Below are positions 45,519 through 60,091 of a DNA stretch of 64,000 bases, in pieces. Each line of letters begins with the position of its first letter. Position 1 is the stretch's first letter. Both the position numbers and the translations under genes were made by a program. The stretch comes from Myxococcota bacterium (GTDB taxonomy: Bacteria; Myxococcota_A; Polyangia; HGW-17). The notes below the pieces were generated by a model, which worked only from the letters and a program-made list of their open reading frames with translations, was not told where the DNA came from and ran no database searches. The stretch covers positions 1-64,000 of the forward strand of contig JAHITJ010000117.1 of assembly GCA_018817795.1 (NCBI GenBank). Direction: 5' to 3'.

Positions 45519-46855
45519 AATCCCGACCCGTCATCGCCATCGTGGGCCGCCCGAACGTGGGCAAGTCCACCCTCTTCAACCGCTTCCTGCGCAACCGCAA
45601 GGCCCTCGTCGAGGACGTCCCCGGCGTGACCCGGGACCGCATCTACGGCTCCTTCGACTGGGACGGTCGCACCTTCGACGTCATCGACACCGGCGGACTG
45701 GACATCCAGGATCCCTCGTCGCTCAAGCAGTCGATCCGCCAGCAGGTCCAGGTCGCCATGCGCGAGGCCGACATCATCCTCGTGGTCGTCGACATCCGCT
45801 CGGGCCCCACCCCCCTCGACGCCGACATCATCAACCTGGTGCGGCCGTTGGGGAAGCCCTACTACCTGGTGGCCAACAAGGCCGACAACGCCAAGCAGGA
45901 GCTCTCCGGGGGCGAATTCTTCTCCTTCGGCGTCAACCACGTCATTCCCGTGAGCGCCTCCCACGGACGCGGCGTCGGCGACCTGATCGACCTGATCGTC
46001 AAGGACGTGGAGTTCGACGACCCGCCGCCCTCCGAGGAAGGCGTCGACGAGCCCGTGCGCATCACGTTCGTCGGCCGGCCCAACGCCGGCAAGAGCTCCA
46101 TGGTCAACAGCATCCTCAAGGAGAAGCGTCTGCTCGTGGACTCCGTGGCCGGCACCACGATGGACGCCGTCGAGGTCCCGTTCTCCCGCCAGCAGCACAA
46201 CTTCGTGCTCGTCGACACGGCCGGCCTGCGCCGGAAGAAGGCCGTCGAGGTCGGGCTCGAGAAGCTCGCCGGCATGCACGCGATCAACGCCATGGAGCGT
46301 TCGCACATCGTGGTGCTCGTGCTCGACTCCAACCTCGGCGTGCACGAGCAGGACGCCCGGCTGGCCCAACTGGCGGTTGACCGCGGCAAGGGGCTGGTGA
46401 TCGCGCTCAACAAGTGGGATCTCGTCAAGGGCCGCGCCGAGCAGGCCAAGATCAAGCAGCAGGTGAAGGATCAGCTGCGCTTCGTCCCCTGGGCGGCCGT
46501 GGTGCCGACCTCGACGATCAACGGCCATGGACTGGGCCAGCTCTTCGACCAGGTGGTGGATGCTCACAAGCGCTGGAACCACCGGGTCTCGACCTCCGAG
46601 CTCAACCGCTTCCTGCAGGAGGCTGTGGAGGCACATCATCCTCCCATGTCCGGTCGGCGTCCCCTGAAGTTCTATTACATGACGCAGCCCCAGACACGGC
46701 CACCGATGTTCGTCGTCCACGGCAACCGCAAGGACGTGCCCGAGAGCTACCAACGCTACCTGTCCAACCACCTGCGCGAGGTGTTCACCTTCCCGGGCAC
46801 GCCGCTGCGGCTCTTCTTCCGCTCCAGCCATGGAGATCCCAATGAAAAAAAATAA
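45515..46855 (+). CDS. der: GTPase Der (EngA)
   Basis: Two G domains: IVGRPNVGKSTLFNRF and FVGRPNAGKSSMVNSIL. Confidence 0.96.
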   Translation: MKSRPVIAIVGRPNVGKSTLFNRFLRNRKALVEDVPGVTRDRIYGSFDWDGRTFDVIDTGGLDIQDPSSLKQSIRQQVQVAMREADIILVVVDIRSGPTPLDADIINLVRPLGKPYYLVANKADNAKQELSGGEFFSFGVNHVIPVSASHGRGVGDLIDLIVKDVEFDDPPPSEEGVDEPVRITFVGRPNAGKSSMVNSILKEKRLLVDSVAGTTMDAVEVPFSRQQHNFVLVDTAGLRRKKAVEVGLEKLAGMHAINAMERSHIVVLVLDSNLGVHEQDARLAQLAVDRGKGLVIALNKWDLVKGRAEQAKIKQQVKDQLRFVPWAAVVPTSTINGHGLGQLFDQVVDAHKRWNHRVSTSELNRFLQEAVEAHHPPMSGRRPLKFYYMTQPQTRPPMFVVHGNRKDVPESYQRYLSNHLREVFTFPGTPLRLFFRSSHGDPNEKK

Positions 46856-47654
46856 GTGGATCCTCGGATTTGTCCTGCTGCTGGCCGCATGCTCCCCCCG
46901 GCCGAAGGTCACCGTCCAGGCGCAGCGCATCGTCATCCGCCAGATCTCACTTGAATACATGCTGCTGGAGGTTCGCTACCAGGTGCACAATCCGCACCCG
47001 GTGTCGATCTCGGTGCTCGAGGTCGACCAGACCCTGGAGTTGTCCAACACCGTCGCGGCCCGCGGCCAGCTTGAGAAGCCGGTCTCGATCCCGGCCAAAA
47101 AGAGCGAGCAACTGAACGTCCTGCTCAAGGTGCCCTTTCTGCCGATGTTGACTCCGGCCAAGGACCTGCTGACCGGCAGGACCGTGCGCTACCGGCTCGT
47201 CTCCGACATGAAGATGAAGACCATCCTCGGCCAGGAGAGCCGCCGGGTGCTGCGCGAAGGCGAGCTCGAGCTGCCGCTGCTGCCCGGTGGCGGACTCGCC
47301 GGCCTGAAGAACGTCCGCCTCGAGGGCGGGCCCCTGGGCACCCTCAAGCTCGACATGATCATCCTGGTTCCCCGCCCGAAGAAACAACTCATGGACACGA
47401 CCCAGGTCGAATACCTGCTGCGCATCGAGAACCACACCATCGCCGACGGGCGCTTCCCGCTGACCCGCGGCCCCGAGAACATGCAGAAGGTGACGATCCC
47501 GGTGTCCTGGCCCATCGCCCGGGGTGCCACCTGGCTCCCCAAACTGGCCACGGGGCTGCCCGTCCAGTTCCGGCTGAGGTTCGATCTGGGCGACGAGACC
47601 GAATTCCTGATCGACAAGAAGGACACGATCAGGATCAACCCGTTTTCCCTGTGA
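46842..47654 (+). CDS. LEA14-like lipoprotein
   Basis: MKKNKWILGFVLLLAACSPRPK; LEYMLLEVRYQVHNPHPVSISVLEVD. Confidence 0.7.
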   Translation: MKKNKWILGFVLLLAACSPRPKVTVQAQRIVIRQISLEYMLLEVRYQVHNPHPVSISVLEVDQTLELSNTVAARGQLEKPVSIPAKKSEQLNVLLKVPFLPMLTPAKDLLTGRTVRYRLVSDMKMKTILGQESRRVLREGELELPLLPGGGLAGLKNVRLEGGPLGTLKLDMIILVPRPKKQLMDTTQVEYLLRIENHTIADGRFPLTRGPENMQKVTIPVSWPIARGATWLPKLATGLPVQFRLRFDLGDETEFLIDKKDTIRINPFSL

Positions 47655-47665
47655 TGGAGGTACCC

Positions 47666-48028
47666 ATGACCCGCGAAGATCAGATTCAGGTGTGCAAACT
47701 GGTGGCACAGGCCATCTTCATCGATGGCCAGCTCACCGACAACGAAATGCAGATGTTCGACCGGCTGCTTTCGCACTTCGAGATCACGCCGGCAGAAAAG
47801 AAGATCATCGTCGCGCGAAACCTCGACGATGATGTCAGCGCGATGGCCCAGGCGATCCAGGGGGAGGACGGAAAGATCGAGGCGCTGGTCCAGCTGGCCC
47901 AGGCGATCTCGGCCGACGGCCACACCACCGGCTCGGAAAGGGACATCCTCCTTCGCTGCGCATCCGCGATGGGGATCACGTCTGAAAAACTGAAGGAAAT
48001 CGTCGCCCCCCACATCATTCTGGACTGA
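47666..48028 (+). CDS. TerB-like domain protein
   Basis: CKLVAQAIFIDGQLTDNEMQMFDRLLSHF ... LVQLAQAISADGHTTGSERDIL. Confidence 0.65.
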   Translation: MTREDQIQVCKLVAQAIFIDGQLTDNEMQMFDRLLSHFEITPAEKKIIVARNLDDDVSAMAQAIQGEDGKIEALVQLAQAISADGHTTGSERDILLRCASAMGITSEKLKEIVAPHIILD

Positions 48029-48082
48029 TTTTTTCAGTCGAAAATTTGATTGGGTGCGGTTTGCCTGCTACACCAGCAATCG

Positions 48083-48895
48083 ATGCTGCGTTCATTCCTT
48101 CTATTCATTTTTCTTTTACTGATCACCCCATTGGCGCTCGCGGATCCCCTGCCCCGCCAATGCAAAGTCAACCGTGAAGGCCGTCTCCAGTGCTCCCTGC
48201 AGGGCACCACGCGCGGACGAGCCCTTCAGAAGTTTGACGCCACGACCTTCCCCATGGATCAAATCCGGAAATCCAGATCGCCGCTCTCGGTGGGCCTTCC
48301 CTTCGCGGGCCGTCTGCACCGTCCGGCGGCCATGCCGGTCTCGGGCAAGGGCTTCCTGCTGCTGGCCCGCACCCAGGAACGCAATCACGGCTGGGCGCTC
48401 CCTGAGCTCGTCGAGCTGCTCACCTCCTCGGCCGCCCGCGTGGCCCGCCTGTACCCGAAGTCCATCCTCACCGTGGGAGATTTGAGCCCCCGCGGCGGAG
48501 GCTACGCGCCCGGACACCGCTCGCACCAGAGCGGGCGCGACGTGGACCTGGGTTTTTACATCGTGGACGGCCGCTCGCGCTACCAGATCGTGACCACGGA
48601 ATTCGTGCACTTCAACGAGTCCGCGCGCGGGTCTGGCAAGTACGCGCACCTGATGTTCGATCTCGAGCGCAACTGGGAGTTCGTCGAGGCGCTGGTGTCG
48701 CACAAGACCGTGCACGTCCAGAAAATCTTCATCAGTTCCCAGCTGCGTGATCTACTCCTGCAGTATGCCGATGCCGTGGCACGTCCTGCTGACGTTCTCC
48801 GCCGCGCGCGGGCTGCCTTGAGCGTGGACACAGCCCACGGCGACCACTTCCACGTGCGCATCGCCTGCCCGGACAACCAGCCCCACTGTCGCTGA
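48083..48895 (+). CDS. mepA: penicillin-insensitive murein endopeptidase (MepA family)
   Basis: PGHRSHQSGRDVDLGFY; DTAHGDHFHVRIACP. Confidence 0.88.
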   Translation: MLRSFLLFIFLLLITPLALADPLPRQCKVNREGRLQCSLQGTTRGRALQKFDATTFPMDQIRKSRSPLSVGLPFAGRLHRPAAMPVSGKGFLLLARTQERNHGWALPELVELLTSSAARVARLYPKSILTVGDLSPRGGGYAPGHRSHQSGRDVDLGFYIVDGRSRYQIVTTEFVHFNESARGSGKYAHLMFDLERNWEFVEALVSHKTVHVQKIFISSQLRDLLLQYADAVARPADVLRRARAALSVDTAHGDHFHVRIACPDNQPHCR

Positions 48896-48959
48896 TTTTA
48901 TCCCGTGCCCCTTTGCAGAACCGAATTCAAGATTATATTGCCCGCCGGAGGTTCATGAC

Positions 48960-51434
<2,475 letters not shown>

Positions 51435-51491
51435 CCGGTATTTGAAGAGAAAACGAGGGGACGTCGGAGGGGCACCGGAGAAGCCGGGAGG

Positions 51492-52697
51492 CTAGGCCGC
51501 TGCGGCTTCCTTTTTGACGGGCTTCTTGACGAAGAAGGTGATCAGGATCGAGACGATCAGCAGGGCACCGGCCAGGTAGAAGGCGTACTTGAACGAGCCC
51601 GTCCGCTTCTGGATGATGCCGGCGCCCACGGCCATGATGGAGCCCACGCCCCAGGCGGTGAAGACCAGGCCGTAGTTCACGCCGAAGTTCTTCAGACCGA
51701 AGAAATCCTTGGTGATCGAGGGGAACAGGGCCAGGTTGGAGCCGTAGCAGGCACCGATCAGGATCGCCGCCGGAATCAGCAGGGACACGCTGTCCATCAT
51801 GGGCATCAGGAACATCAGGATCATCTGAAGCGCCGTGAAGATCTGCATGGTGCGGATGCGTCCGAGCTTGTCCGAGAAGGATCCGGCGATCAGGCGACCA
51901 CCTGCGTTGCCGATGGCCAGCAGGGCCACAAGGATGAAGCCGCCCTTGTAGCCTGCCTGGGCCTGCACCACGACGGCGAGCTTGCCGATGACCATGAGGC
52001 CTGCACCGGCGTTGAAGGCGTACATGAGCCACAGCAGATAGAAATGCGGGGTCGAGAGGACTTCCTTGACGGTGAAATCATTGGCGGTGTTGACCTTGGT
52101 GCCGGCCGCTGCCGCTACCACCGGAGGATTCACGAGCAACTGGGCGAGCCCGACGACGACGATGAGGAACGCGATGCCCAGGATCAACAGGGTCCGGGGA
52201 ACACCGTACGCGCCGATCATGGTCTTGGCCAGGGGGGAGATGTAGACCGACGCTAGGCCAAAGCCGGCCACCACGATGCCGGCGATCATGCCGGTCTTGG
52301 CCGGCGGGAACCATTTCACAGCGGGCGGGGTGGCCGCGGCGTAGCCGAAGCCGATGCCCGTGCCGGCGATGACGCCGAAGGCGATGATGTACATCAGCAC
52401 GGAACTGAAGAAACTGGCGAGGATCAGCCCGGCCCCGATGAGCACGCCGCCGATGGTGGCGACCAGCCGCGGGGAGAGCTTGTCCTGAAGGCGGCCGGCC
52501 GGGACCATCATGAACGCGAACACCAGGCAGGCGACGGTGTAGGGCCAGGCCTTGTCAGCCTCGTCCCAACCCCAGCTCGCCGGGATGCTCTTGGAGATGA
52601 CGCTCCAGGTGTACAGGACACCCAGCGCCAGGTTGATGCCGGTGCCCGCCAGGGTGACGATCCAGCCCTTCTTCGATCCGATCACAGATTCCGTCAT
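51492..52697 (-). CDS. OFA-family (oxalate/formate antiporter-like) MFS transporter
   Basis: [32 protein letters not shown]; start [10 protein letters not shown] at 52697. Confidence 0.88.
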   Translation of the reverse strand: MTESVIGSKKGWIVTLAGTGINLALGVLYTWSVISKSIPASWGWDEADKAWPYTVACLVFAFMMVPAGRLQDKLSPRLVATIGGVLIGAGLILASFFSSVLMYIIAFGVIAGTGIGFGYAAATPPAVKWFPPAKTGMIAGIVVAGFGLASVYISPLAKTMIGAYGVPRTLLILGIAFLIVVVGLAQLLVNPPVVAAAAGTKVNTANDFTVKEVLSTPHFYLLWLMYAFNAGAGLMVIGKLAVVVQAQAGYKGGFILVALLAIGNAGGRLIAGSFSDKLGRIRTMQIFTALQMILMFLMPMMDSVSLLIPAAILIGACYGSNLALFPSITKDFFGLKNFGVNYGLVFTAWGVGSIMAVGAGIIQKRTGSFKYAFYLAGALLIVSILITFFVKKPVKKEAAAA

Positions 52698-52814
52698 GAG
52701 AAACTCCTTACTTGTGAAAAAAATGAAAAACACTTGTTCAGGCGGGTCGATTTGTATCGAAAAAAAGCCGTCCTGTCAATGGAATTTGGGTGTTTTTGAG
52801 GCAGTCTGGAGAGG

Positions 52815-53603
52815 TTACTCGGGAATCACGCACTGGCAGGGATCTTCAGTGATGGCGGGGTCGCAGCCCAGGGAAATCGCCCCCTCGCCCTGGTCGGTGA
52901 CGCACTTGTCGGCGCAGTTGAAGTAGTCGTAGTAGTAGGAATCATTGCAGATCGCCACCTGACCACCATCCATGCACAGGATGTCGGAGGGCACGCACTC
53001 GGCGATGTCGCCGTCGATCATGTCATATTCGCAGTTGCACAGGTTCTCGGTGTTGTCGGCGGTGCAGCCCAGGTAGGACGAGTAATCCGGACCGAGGGTG
53101 GTCTTGCAGTACTGGTCGCAGGTGAGGGTGGCCGGGGTGCCGGTGAAATCCCCGTAGCCCTGGGTCATGTCGCAGTACGTGATGTACTCGTCGTCCTGGC
53201 AGTAGATTTCGTCGGGATAGCACTGGGCGATCATGCCGTCGATCTGATCATAGTCGCACTGGCAGCGGTTGTCGGCGTTCTCGGCGCTGCAGCCGTGGCT
53301 GGTCCAGTCGACCCCGTAGTTGGCCACGCAGTAGTCGTTGCAGTCGACGACCTGCCGGACGTGATTCTCGTCACAGAAGACGAGGGTATCGACGTCGCGG
53401 CACATGGCGTCGCCGGTCGTGCAGACATCGGGGTTCTCCTCGAGGGGCACGGTGCAGCCGGCGCCCAGGAGCAGCCCGAGGCCCGAGGCCACGGCGGCTC
53501 CGACAGCCAGCCTGCCGGGCGTGGAAACCAGGCTTGATTTGACTGGATATTTTGGGGTTTGAACGGAAGAAACTGGACGTAGGCTAAAATATTTGGATTT
53601 CAT
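52815..53603 (-). CDS. Cys-rich lipoprotein with three internal repeats
   Basis: GLGLLLGAGCTVPLEE; repeated CxCxYDxIDGxIAxC units; start MKSKYFSLRP at 53603. Confidence 0.8.
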   Translation of the reverse strand: MKSKYFSLRPVSSVQTPKYPVKSSLVSTPGRLAVGAAVASGLGLLLGAGCTVPLEENPDVCTTGDAMCRDVDTLVFCDENHVRQVVDCNDYCVANYGVDWTSHGCSAENADNRCQCDYDQIDGMIAQCYPDEIYCQDDEYITYCDMTQGYGDFTGTPATLTCDQYCKTTLGPDYSSYLGCTADNTENLCNCEYDMIDGDIAECVPSDILCMDGGQVAICNDSYYYDYFNCADKCVTDQGEGAISLGCDPAITEDPCQCVIPE

Positions 53604-53669
53604 GGGAAGACTCCTTGTGGAAGACCGCAGGTATTGTAGCACGCCGAAATGCAGGCGCAACGGTCATTT

Positions 53670-55046
<1,377 letters not shown>

Positions 55047-55105
55047 GGCAATGACCTCCGGAAAAGAATGGACCGGCCCACCCTACCCCGATTGTCCTGC
55101 CGAGT

Positions 55106-55621
55106 TCAACCCGGAAAATGGAAGCAATCCAACTGGTGGAAATCCGGCTTATCCCCGGGCAGGGGAACGTAGGAACCGTGGAAACGCTGCGGGCCGAGGA
55201 TGGTGGTGACGTTGAACGCGCACAGTCCGGCAGGAAGCACCGCACAGGGAATGCGCACGCACACCTCCCAGCGATCTTCCCCGCACCGCCACGTATGCCC
55301 AAGCGGCTCGAACTCGGAGACGATGTTCCGGCAGCCGTGAAGCATCAGCAGCCAGTAGTGACCATGGGGCCCCAGCTCCAGCTCGAGGTAGCGCTCCCCT
55401 GCCCCAAGCAGGAAGACCTCGATCACGTCATGCCGCCAAAGTTCCTCGAAGCGGCCGGCGGGGCCCGGCGGAGGAGGCTGTCCTGTGACCGGACCGGAAA
55501 CAGTGACGCTGCATTGGTCAGCGGACTGATCGATCCGGCACCCGATCCGGGTTTGGTCCGGAGCGCCCGGCTCATGAAAATGCGGGGAAAACTCGAGTTG
55601 GACGGATGCAGGGAACGGCAT
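55106..55621 (-). CDS. DOMON/CBM9-like protein
   Basis: RFEELWRHDVIEVFLLGAGERYLELELGPHGHYWLLML; likely start MPFPASVQLEF at 55621. Confidence 0.6.
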   Translation of the reverse strand: MPFPASVQLEFSPHFHEPGAPDQTRIGCRIDQSADQCSVTVSGPVTGQPPPPGPAGRFEELWRHDVIEVFLLGAGERYLELELGPHGHYWLLMLHGCRNIVSEFEPLGHTWRCGEDRWEVCVRIPCAVLPAGLCAFNVTTILGPQRFHGSYVPLPGDKPDFHQLDCFHFPG

Positions 55622-55685
55622 TTTCACACACTGTACAACTTCGGGGAAAAAATGATAGATTGCGTGCGTCACCCAAGGAAAGGAA

Positions 55686-56172
55686 ATGAAGATGTCCGCG
55701 ATCTCCCGGCCCCAAATCGAAGCTCTGACGAAGAACCTGTCGAAGAACTTCAACGACCTGGACCTGAGCAGATGCGATCATCAAGGATGCGGTGTTCGAA
55801 TACTGCCGTTTCAAGGGTGCATCATGGACCGGCGCCCGCGTGAAGAGGTGCCGGTTTGAATCCTGCGACGACATCGTCGGCCTGCCGCTCCACAAGATCC
55901 ACGCCTCGCTCTCCGAGATCTCCGACGACGAGCAGAAGAAGGCCGTCTGCCGGGAGCACTTCGCCCCTCTGGATCCGATCCTCCACGGCAGCGTCCGGGA
56001 ACGCGACGAGGATTCCACCCTCGAGCCATTCTGCCTGTACCGCGATCCCAAGCGGAAGCTCAAGCAACAGCAGAGGGACCAGTGGGATGATGCGGATGAT
56101 TCAGAGTTAGTGCACTTCCTGTCGGATGGTGTGTATATCGAGGAGACCCGTGCGGAAAATCGTTCTAGTTAA
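55686..56172 (+). pseudogene. apparently frameshifted pentapeptide-like gene
   Basis: Frame from ATG 55686 gives ...NFNDLDLS then runs to a stop at 55857-55859; the other frame continues ADAIIKDAVFEYCRFKGASWTGARVKRCRFESCDD to 56172. Confidence 0.6.
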
Positions 56173-56241
56173 TATTCGACCGAAAAACAACGAAATAGAC
56201 AGGGTTTCGTAGCCCGCGGGGCGACCGGGGGTTTTTCCTTG

Positions 56242-56259
56242 CAGGCTCCTGGGAGCCTG
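56242..56259 (+). terminator. stem-loop CAGGCTCC-tg-GGAGCCTG followed by TCTTCTTCT, between convergent genes
   Basis: Perfect 8-bp arms with pyrimidine-rich tail. Confidence 0.65.
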
Positions 56260-56302
56260 TCTTCTTCTCATCTGAGTTGGCAGGTGGAATGGAATGCGAA
56301 AA

Positions 56303-58624
56303 TTACGGAGTTACCGGAGCGGGAGCCGGGGCCGGGGCCGGACGCGGAATCGGGCCGGGGCCGGACGCGGGACCCATCGGCCGGGGCTGACGGGGCATCA
56401 TGCGGGGACCCATGGGACGCGGACCGGGAACCGGAGCCGGAGCCGGAGCCACCTGCGGAGCCGGGGCGGGGGCGGCCACGACCAGAGCGTTGGTCTTGGG
56501 ATCGGCCTTCGACTCGGCGCCGACGATGAGGGGAGCGATGACCAGCGCCACGACGCTCATGAGCTTGATCAGGATGTTCAGCGAGGGGCCGGACGTGTCT
56601 TTGAACGGATCGCCGACGGTGTCGCCGGTGACGGCGGCCTTGTGGGCGTCGGACTTCTTGCCACCGAAATTGCCGTCTTCAATGTATTTCTTGGCATTGT
56701 CCCAGGAGCCGCCTGCGTTGGCCTGGAAGATGGCCAGCAGGACGCCCGAGACGGTGACGCCGGCGAGCATGCCGCCCAGCGCGAACTTGTTCCAGAAACC
56801 GACGATGACGGGAACGGACACGGCCAGCAGGCCCGGGACGATCATCTTGCGGATCGCGGCCTTGGTGGAGATCTCCACGCACTTGGCGTAGTCGGCCTTG
56901 GCGGTGCCTTCGAGCAGACCGGGGATCTCCTTGAACTGGCGGCGGACCTCGATGATCATTTCGTTGGCGGCTTCACCGACGGCGGTCATGCACATCGCGG
57001 AGAACAGGAACGGCAGCATGGCGCCGAAGAACAGGCCGGCCATGACCACGGGGTTGGAGACATCGATGGTCGGTACCTTGGCCTGAATCTGGAACGCAGA
57101 GAACAGGGCCAGGGCGGTCAGGGCGGCGGAGCCGATGGCGAAGCCCTTGCCGATCGCGGCGGTGGTGTTGCCCACGGCGTCAAGTTTGTCGGTGCGCTCG
57201 CGCACCTCGGGGGGAAGTTCGGCCATCTCGGCCAGACCACCGGCGTTGTCGGCGATGGGACCGTAGGCGTCAACGGCCAGCTGGATGCCCGTGGTGGACA
57301 GCATGCCCAGGGCGGCCACGGCGATGCCGTAGAGGCCGGCGAGCTTGAAGGAGACCATGATCGCGATGCAGATCCAGATGATCGGAAGTGCGGTGGAGAC
57401 CATGCCGTTGGCCAGGCCGGCGATGATGTTGGTGGCAGCGCCGGTCTGGGAGGCCATGGCGATCTTGTGGACCGGGGCGCGATCCTTGGAGCAGTAGTAT
57501 TCGGTGGTCACGCCGACGGCGATGCCCGCGAGCAGACCGATGACCGTGGCGCCGAAGAGCTTCAGCCAGGTGGCCTTCACGATGCCGTAGCCGAGCACGT
57601 GCATCTTCACTTCAACCGGGACCATCCAGTAGCAGATGCCGGCGGTGGCGAACAGCATGAGGATCGCAGCGCCGAAGGTGCCGATATTGAGCGCAGTCTG
57701 GGGGCTGCCGCCTTCCTTGGTGGACACCATGAACGTGCCCAGGATCGAGGCGATGACACCGACACCGGCGAGCATCAGGGGAAGCAGGACCAGGCGCAGC
57801 TCGGGGGAACCCTCGTAGTTGCCGACCCAGCCCGCGCCGAACGACAGGACCATGGTGCCGACGATGGCGCCGACATACGATTCGAACAGGTCCGCGCCCA
57901 TGCCGGCCACGTCGCCGACGTTGTCACCGACGTTGTCGGCGATGGTGGCGGGGTTGCGCGGGTCGTCCTCGGGAATGCCGGCTTCGATCTTGCCGACCAG
58001 GTCAGCGCCGACGTCGGCGGCCTTGGTGTAGATGCCGCCGCCCACGCGGGCGAACAGCGCGATCGAGGAGGCGCCCAGGCTGTAGCCGGAGACGACGGTG
58101 ATCGAGTTGCGGAGGCCGACTTCACCGGTGCCGACGATGCCGAGCATGTAATAGATGATGAGCAGGGTGCCCAGGCCCAGCAGGGCCAGACCGACGACGC
58201 TCATGCCCATGACGGTGCCGCCGGAGAACGCGACGCGCAGCGCCTTGTTCAGGCTGGTGCGGGCGGCCGCTGTGGTGCGGACGTTGGCCAGGGTGGCCAC
58301 CTTCATGCCGAAGTACCCGGAGAGGACCGAGCACAGCGCACCGATGATGAACGAGAACGCCATCAGGGGATGCTTGAAGTTTTCAGGGGTGCTCTTGCCG
58401 AGCATGTTGGAGATGATCAGGAGCGCGGCCACGCCGAGCACGAACCAGATCAGGACGCGGTATTCTGCGTTGAGGAACGCCATGGCGCCTTCGCGCACAT
58501 AACCGGAAATCTCTCTCATCCGATCGGTACCGGTATCCTGCTTCTTGATCCACTGCGTCTTCCAGAACGCGAACAACAGGGCTGCCAGGCCGAACGCCGG
58601 CACGACATAGAAAAGATTGTTCAT
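56303..58624 (-). CDS. hppA: membrane-bound proton/sodium-translocating pyrophosphatase with Pro/Ala-rich C-terminal tail
   Basis: [65 protein letters not shown]. Confidence 0.96.
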   Translation of the reverse strand: MNNLFYVVPAFGLAALLFAFWKTQWIKKQDTGTDRMREISGYVREGAMAFLNAEYRVLIWFVLGVAALLIISNMLGKSTPENFKHPLMAFSFIIGALCSVLSGYFGMKVATLANVRTTAAARTSLNKALRVAFSGGTVMGMSVVGLALLGLGTLLIIYYMLGIVGTGEVGLRNSITVVSGYSLGASSIALFARVGGGIYTKAADVGADLVGKIEAGIPEDDPRNPATIADNVGDNVGDVAGMGADLFESYVGAIVGTMVLSFGAGWVGNYEGSPELRLVLLPLMLAGVGVIASILGTFMVSTKEGGSPQTALNIGTFGAAILMLFATAGICYWMVPVEVKMHVLGYGIVKATWLKLFGATVIGLLAGIAVGVTTEYYCSKDRAPVHKIAMASQTGAATNIIAGLANGMVSTALPIIWICIAIMVSFKLAGLYGIAVAALGMLSTTGIQLAVDAYGPIADNAGGLAEMAELPPEVRERTDKLDAVGNTTAAIGKGFAIGSAALTALALFSAFQIQAKVPTIDVSNPVVMAGLFFGAMLPFLFSAMCMTAVGEAANEMIIEVRRQFKEIPGLLEGTAKADYAKCVEISTKAAIRKMIVPGLLAVSVPVIVGFWNKFALGGMLAGVTVSGVLLAIFQANAGGSWDNAKKYIEDGNFGGKKSDAHKAAVTGDTVGDPFKDTSGPSLNILIKLMSVVALVIAPLIVGAESKADPKTNALVVAAPAPAPQVAPAPAPVPGPRPMGPRMMPRQPRPMGPASGPGPIPRPAPAPAPAPVTP

Positions 58625-58740
58625 TCTGTTACCTCCTTGGTTGGTTGTGGTTGGGTTTCAGCCGAGAACTGCTGGAAAATTCGGGAACGCCGTCCCTTTC
58701 CGGATACCGGGTCCGGCAGCGGTAGGGACATGATACAAAA

Positions 58741-59313
58741 TCAGGATTGCCCATTGAAGGCATTCATGGCATAAGTCACGTCCTTCTTCAAGATCGTTTC
58801 CACGATATTCACGCAATTTTCGAGCATGTCGGGAATCACGGGACGCTCGTCAGCTGTGAAAGCCGAAAGAACATATTCCACCATGTCGCCGGGAGGGCGC
58901 CCCACCCCCAGACGGACTCGGGCATATTCGGGACCGCCCACCGTACCGGAGATGGATTTCAGGCCGTTGTGGCCGCCGTTTCCGCCGCCGAGCTTCACGC
59001 GCAGCCGCCCGAAGGCCAGGTCCACGTCGTCGTGCAGCACGATCAGCCGGTCGCGATCCACCCCGAGATGCCGCATGGCCGCTGCGATCGATCGCCCGGA
59101 GATGTTCATGTACGTGTGAGGAAACAGAAGGGCCACGTCGCAGCCATCCACGACGGTCTGCACATACTCGCCCTCGAAGCGTTTGCGGAAGGGGGGGGCA
59201 CACCATTTCTGGGCGCAAAGAAAAAGGGCACGCGCACCGAGGTTGTGGCGGGTGCGGGCATATTCCGGTCCTGGATTTCCCAGTCCGGCGATGAGAAAGC
59301 CTTGAAAGGTCAC
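58741..59313 (-). CDS. pth: peptidyl-tRNA hydrolase
   Basis: IAGLGNPGPEYARTRHNLGARAL; FPHTYMNISGRSI; GGGNGGHNGLKSI. Confidence 0.96.
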   Translation of the reverse strand: MTFQGFLIAGLGNPGPEYARTRHNLGARALFLCAQKWCAPPFRKRFEGEYVQTVVDGCDVALLFPHTYMNISGRSIAAAMRHLGVDRDRLIVLHDDVDLAFGRLRVKLGGGNGGHNGLKSISGTVGGPEYARVRLGVGRPPGDMVEYVLSAFTADERPVIPDMLENCVNIVETILKKDVTYAMNAFNGQS

Positions 59314-59340
59314 CTGTCGGTCAACCTGTGGCTCAACGGA

Positions 59341-60006
59341 TTATTTCTTGCCGGGAGCAGGCTTCGCAGGAGCGGCCTTCGCGGGGGCTGCGGCCTTCGC
59401 GGGAGCGGCGGCAGGAGTGGCGGCGACAGCGCCTTCCTCAGGACGATCGTCCTTGCCGCCGGACACGATGACGAGCGCCTGGCGGGGGGAAAGCCGGATG
59501 TTGATGCCTTCGGGCAGCTTCAGGTTTTCGACGCGCAGAACCGAACCCAGGCCCATCGAGGTCACATCCTGCTCGATGAAGGCGGGCACTTCGGAGGCGG
59601 CGCATCGGACCGGAAGATGGCTCATGGTCAGGCGGATGGAGCCGCCCAGCTTCACGCCCTCGGAGCGACCGGTGATGCGGAAGTTGACCGTGGCCGGAAC
59701 CAGATCGTTGGGCGCGGTGCGCAGGAAGTCCACGTGCTTGATCGCGCCGGTCATCGTGTCGAACTGGACGTCACGGATGAACACGGGCACTTCTTCCTTG
59801 CCTTCGATGTCCAGCAGGAAGTACGTGTTGCGCTTCTTCTCGGGATCCATGGTCTTGATCAGATCCCGGGGATTCAGTTTAAGGGAGACCGACGGCAGCT
59901 TCTTGCCGTACAGCACCGCCGGGATCATGGCGCTGGCGCGCAGACGGTGGTTTTCGTTCTTCCCAGTGGCAGTTCTCATTTCGACGGACAGTTTTACGGG
60001 TTCCAT
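59341..60006 (-). CDS. rplY: 50S ribosomal protein L25/CTC
   Basis: L25 N-terminus with Ala/Lys/Pro-rich C-terminal tail; VFIRDVQFDTMTGAIKHVDFLR; pth-rplY-prs order. Confidence 0.93.
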   Translation of the reverse strand: MEPVKLSVEMRTATGKNENHRLRASAMIPAVLYGKKLPSVSLKLNPRDLIKTMDPEKKRNTYFLLDIEGKEEVPVFIRDVQFDTMTGAIKHVDFLRTAPNDLVPATVNFRITGRSEGVKLGGSIRLTMSHLPVRCAASEVPAFIEQDVTSMGLGSVLRVENLKLPEGINIRLSPRQALVIVSGGKDDRPEEGAVAATPAAAPAKAAAPAKAAPAKPAPGKK

Positions 60007-60091
60007 TACTCATACCTCATTTCAAAAGCAACCCCGCTCCTCGGTCGCGTTGCCGGTGCGCGGGACGAACACATATAGCTGAAAATTCTTC

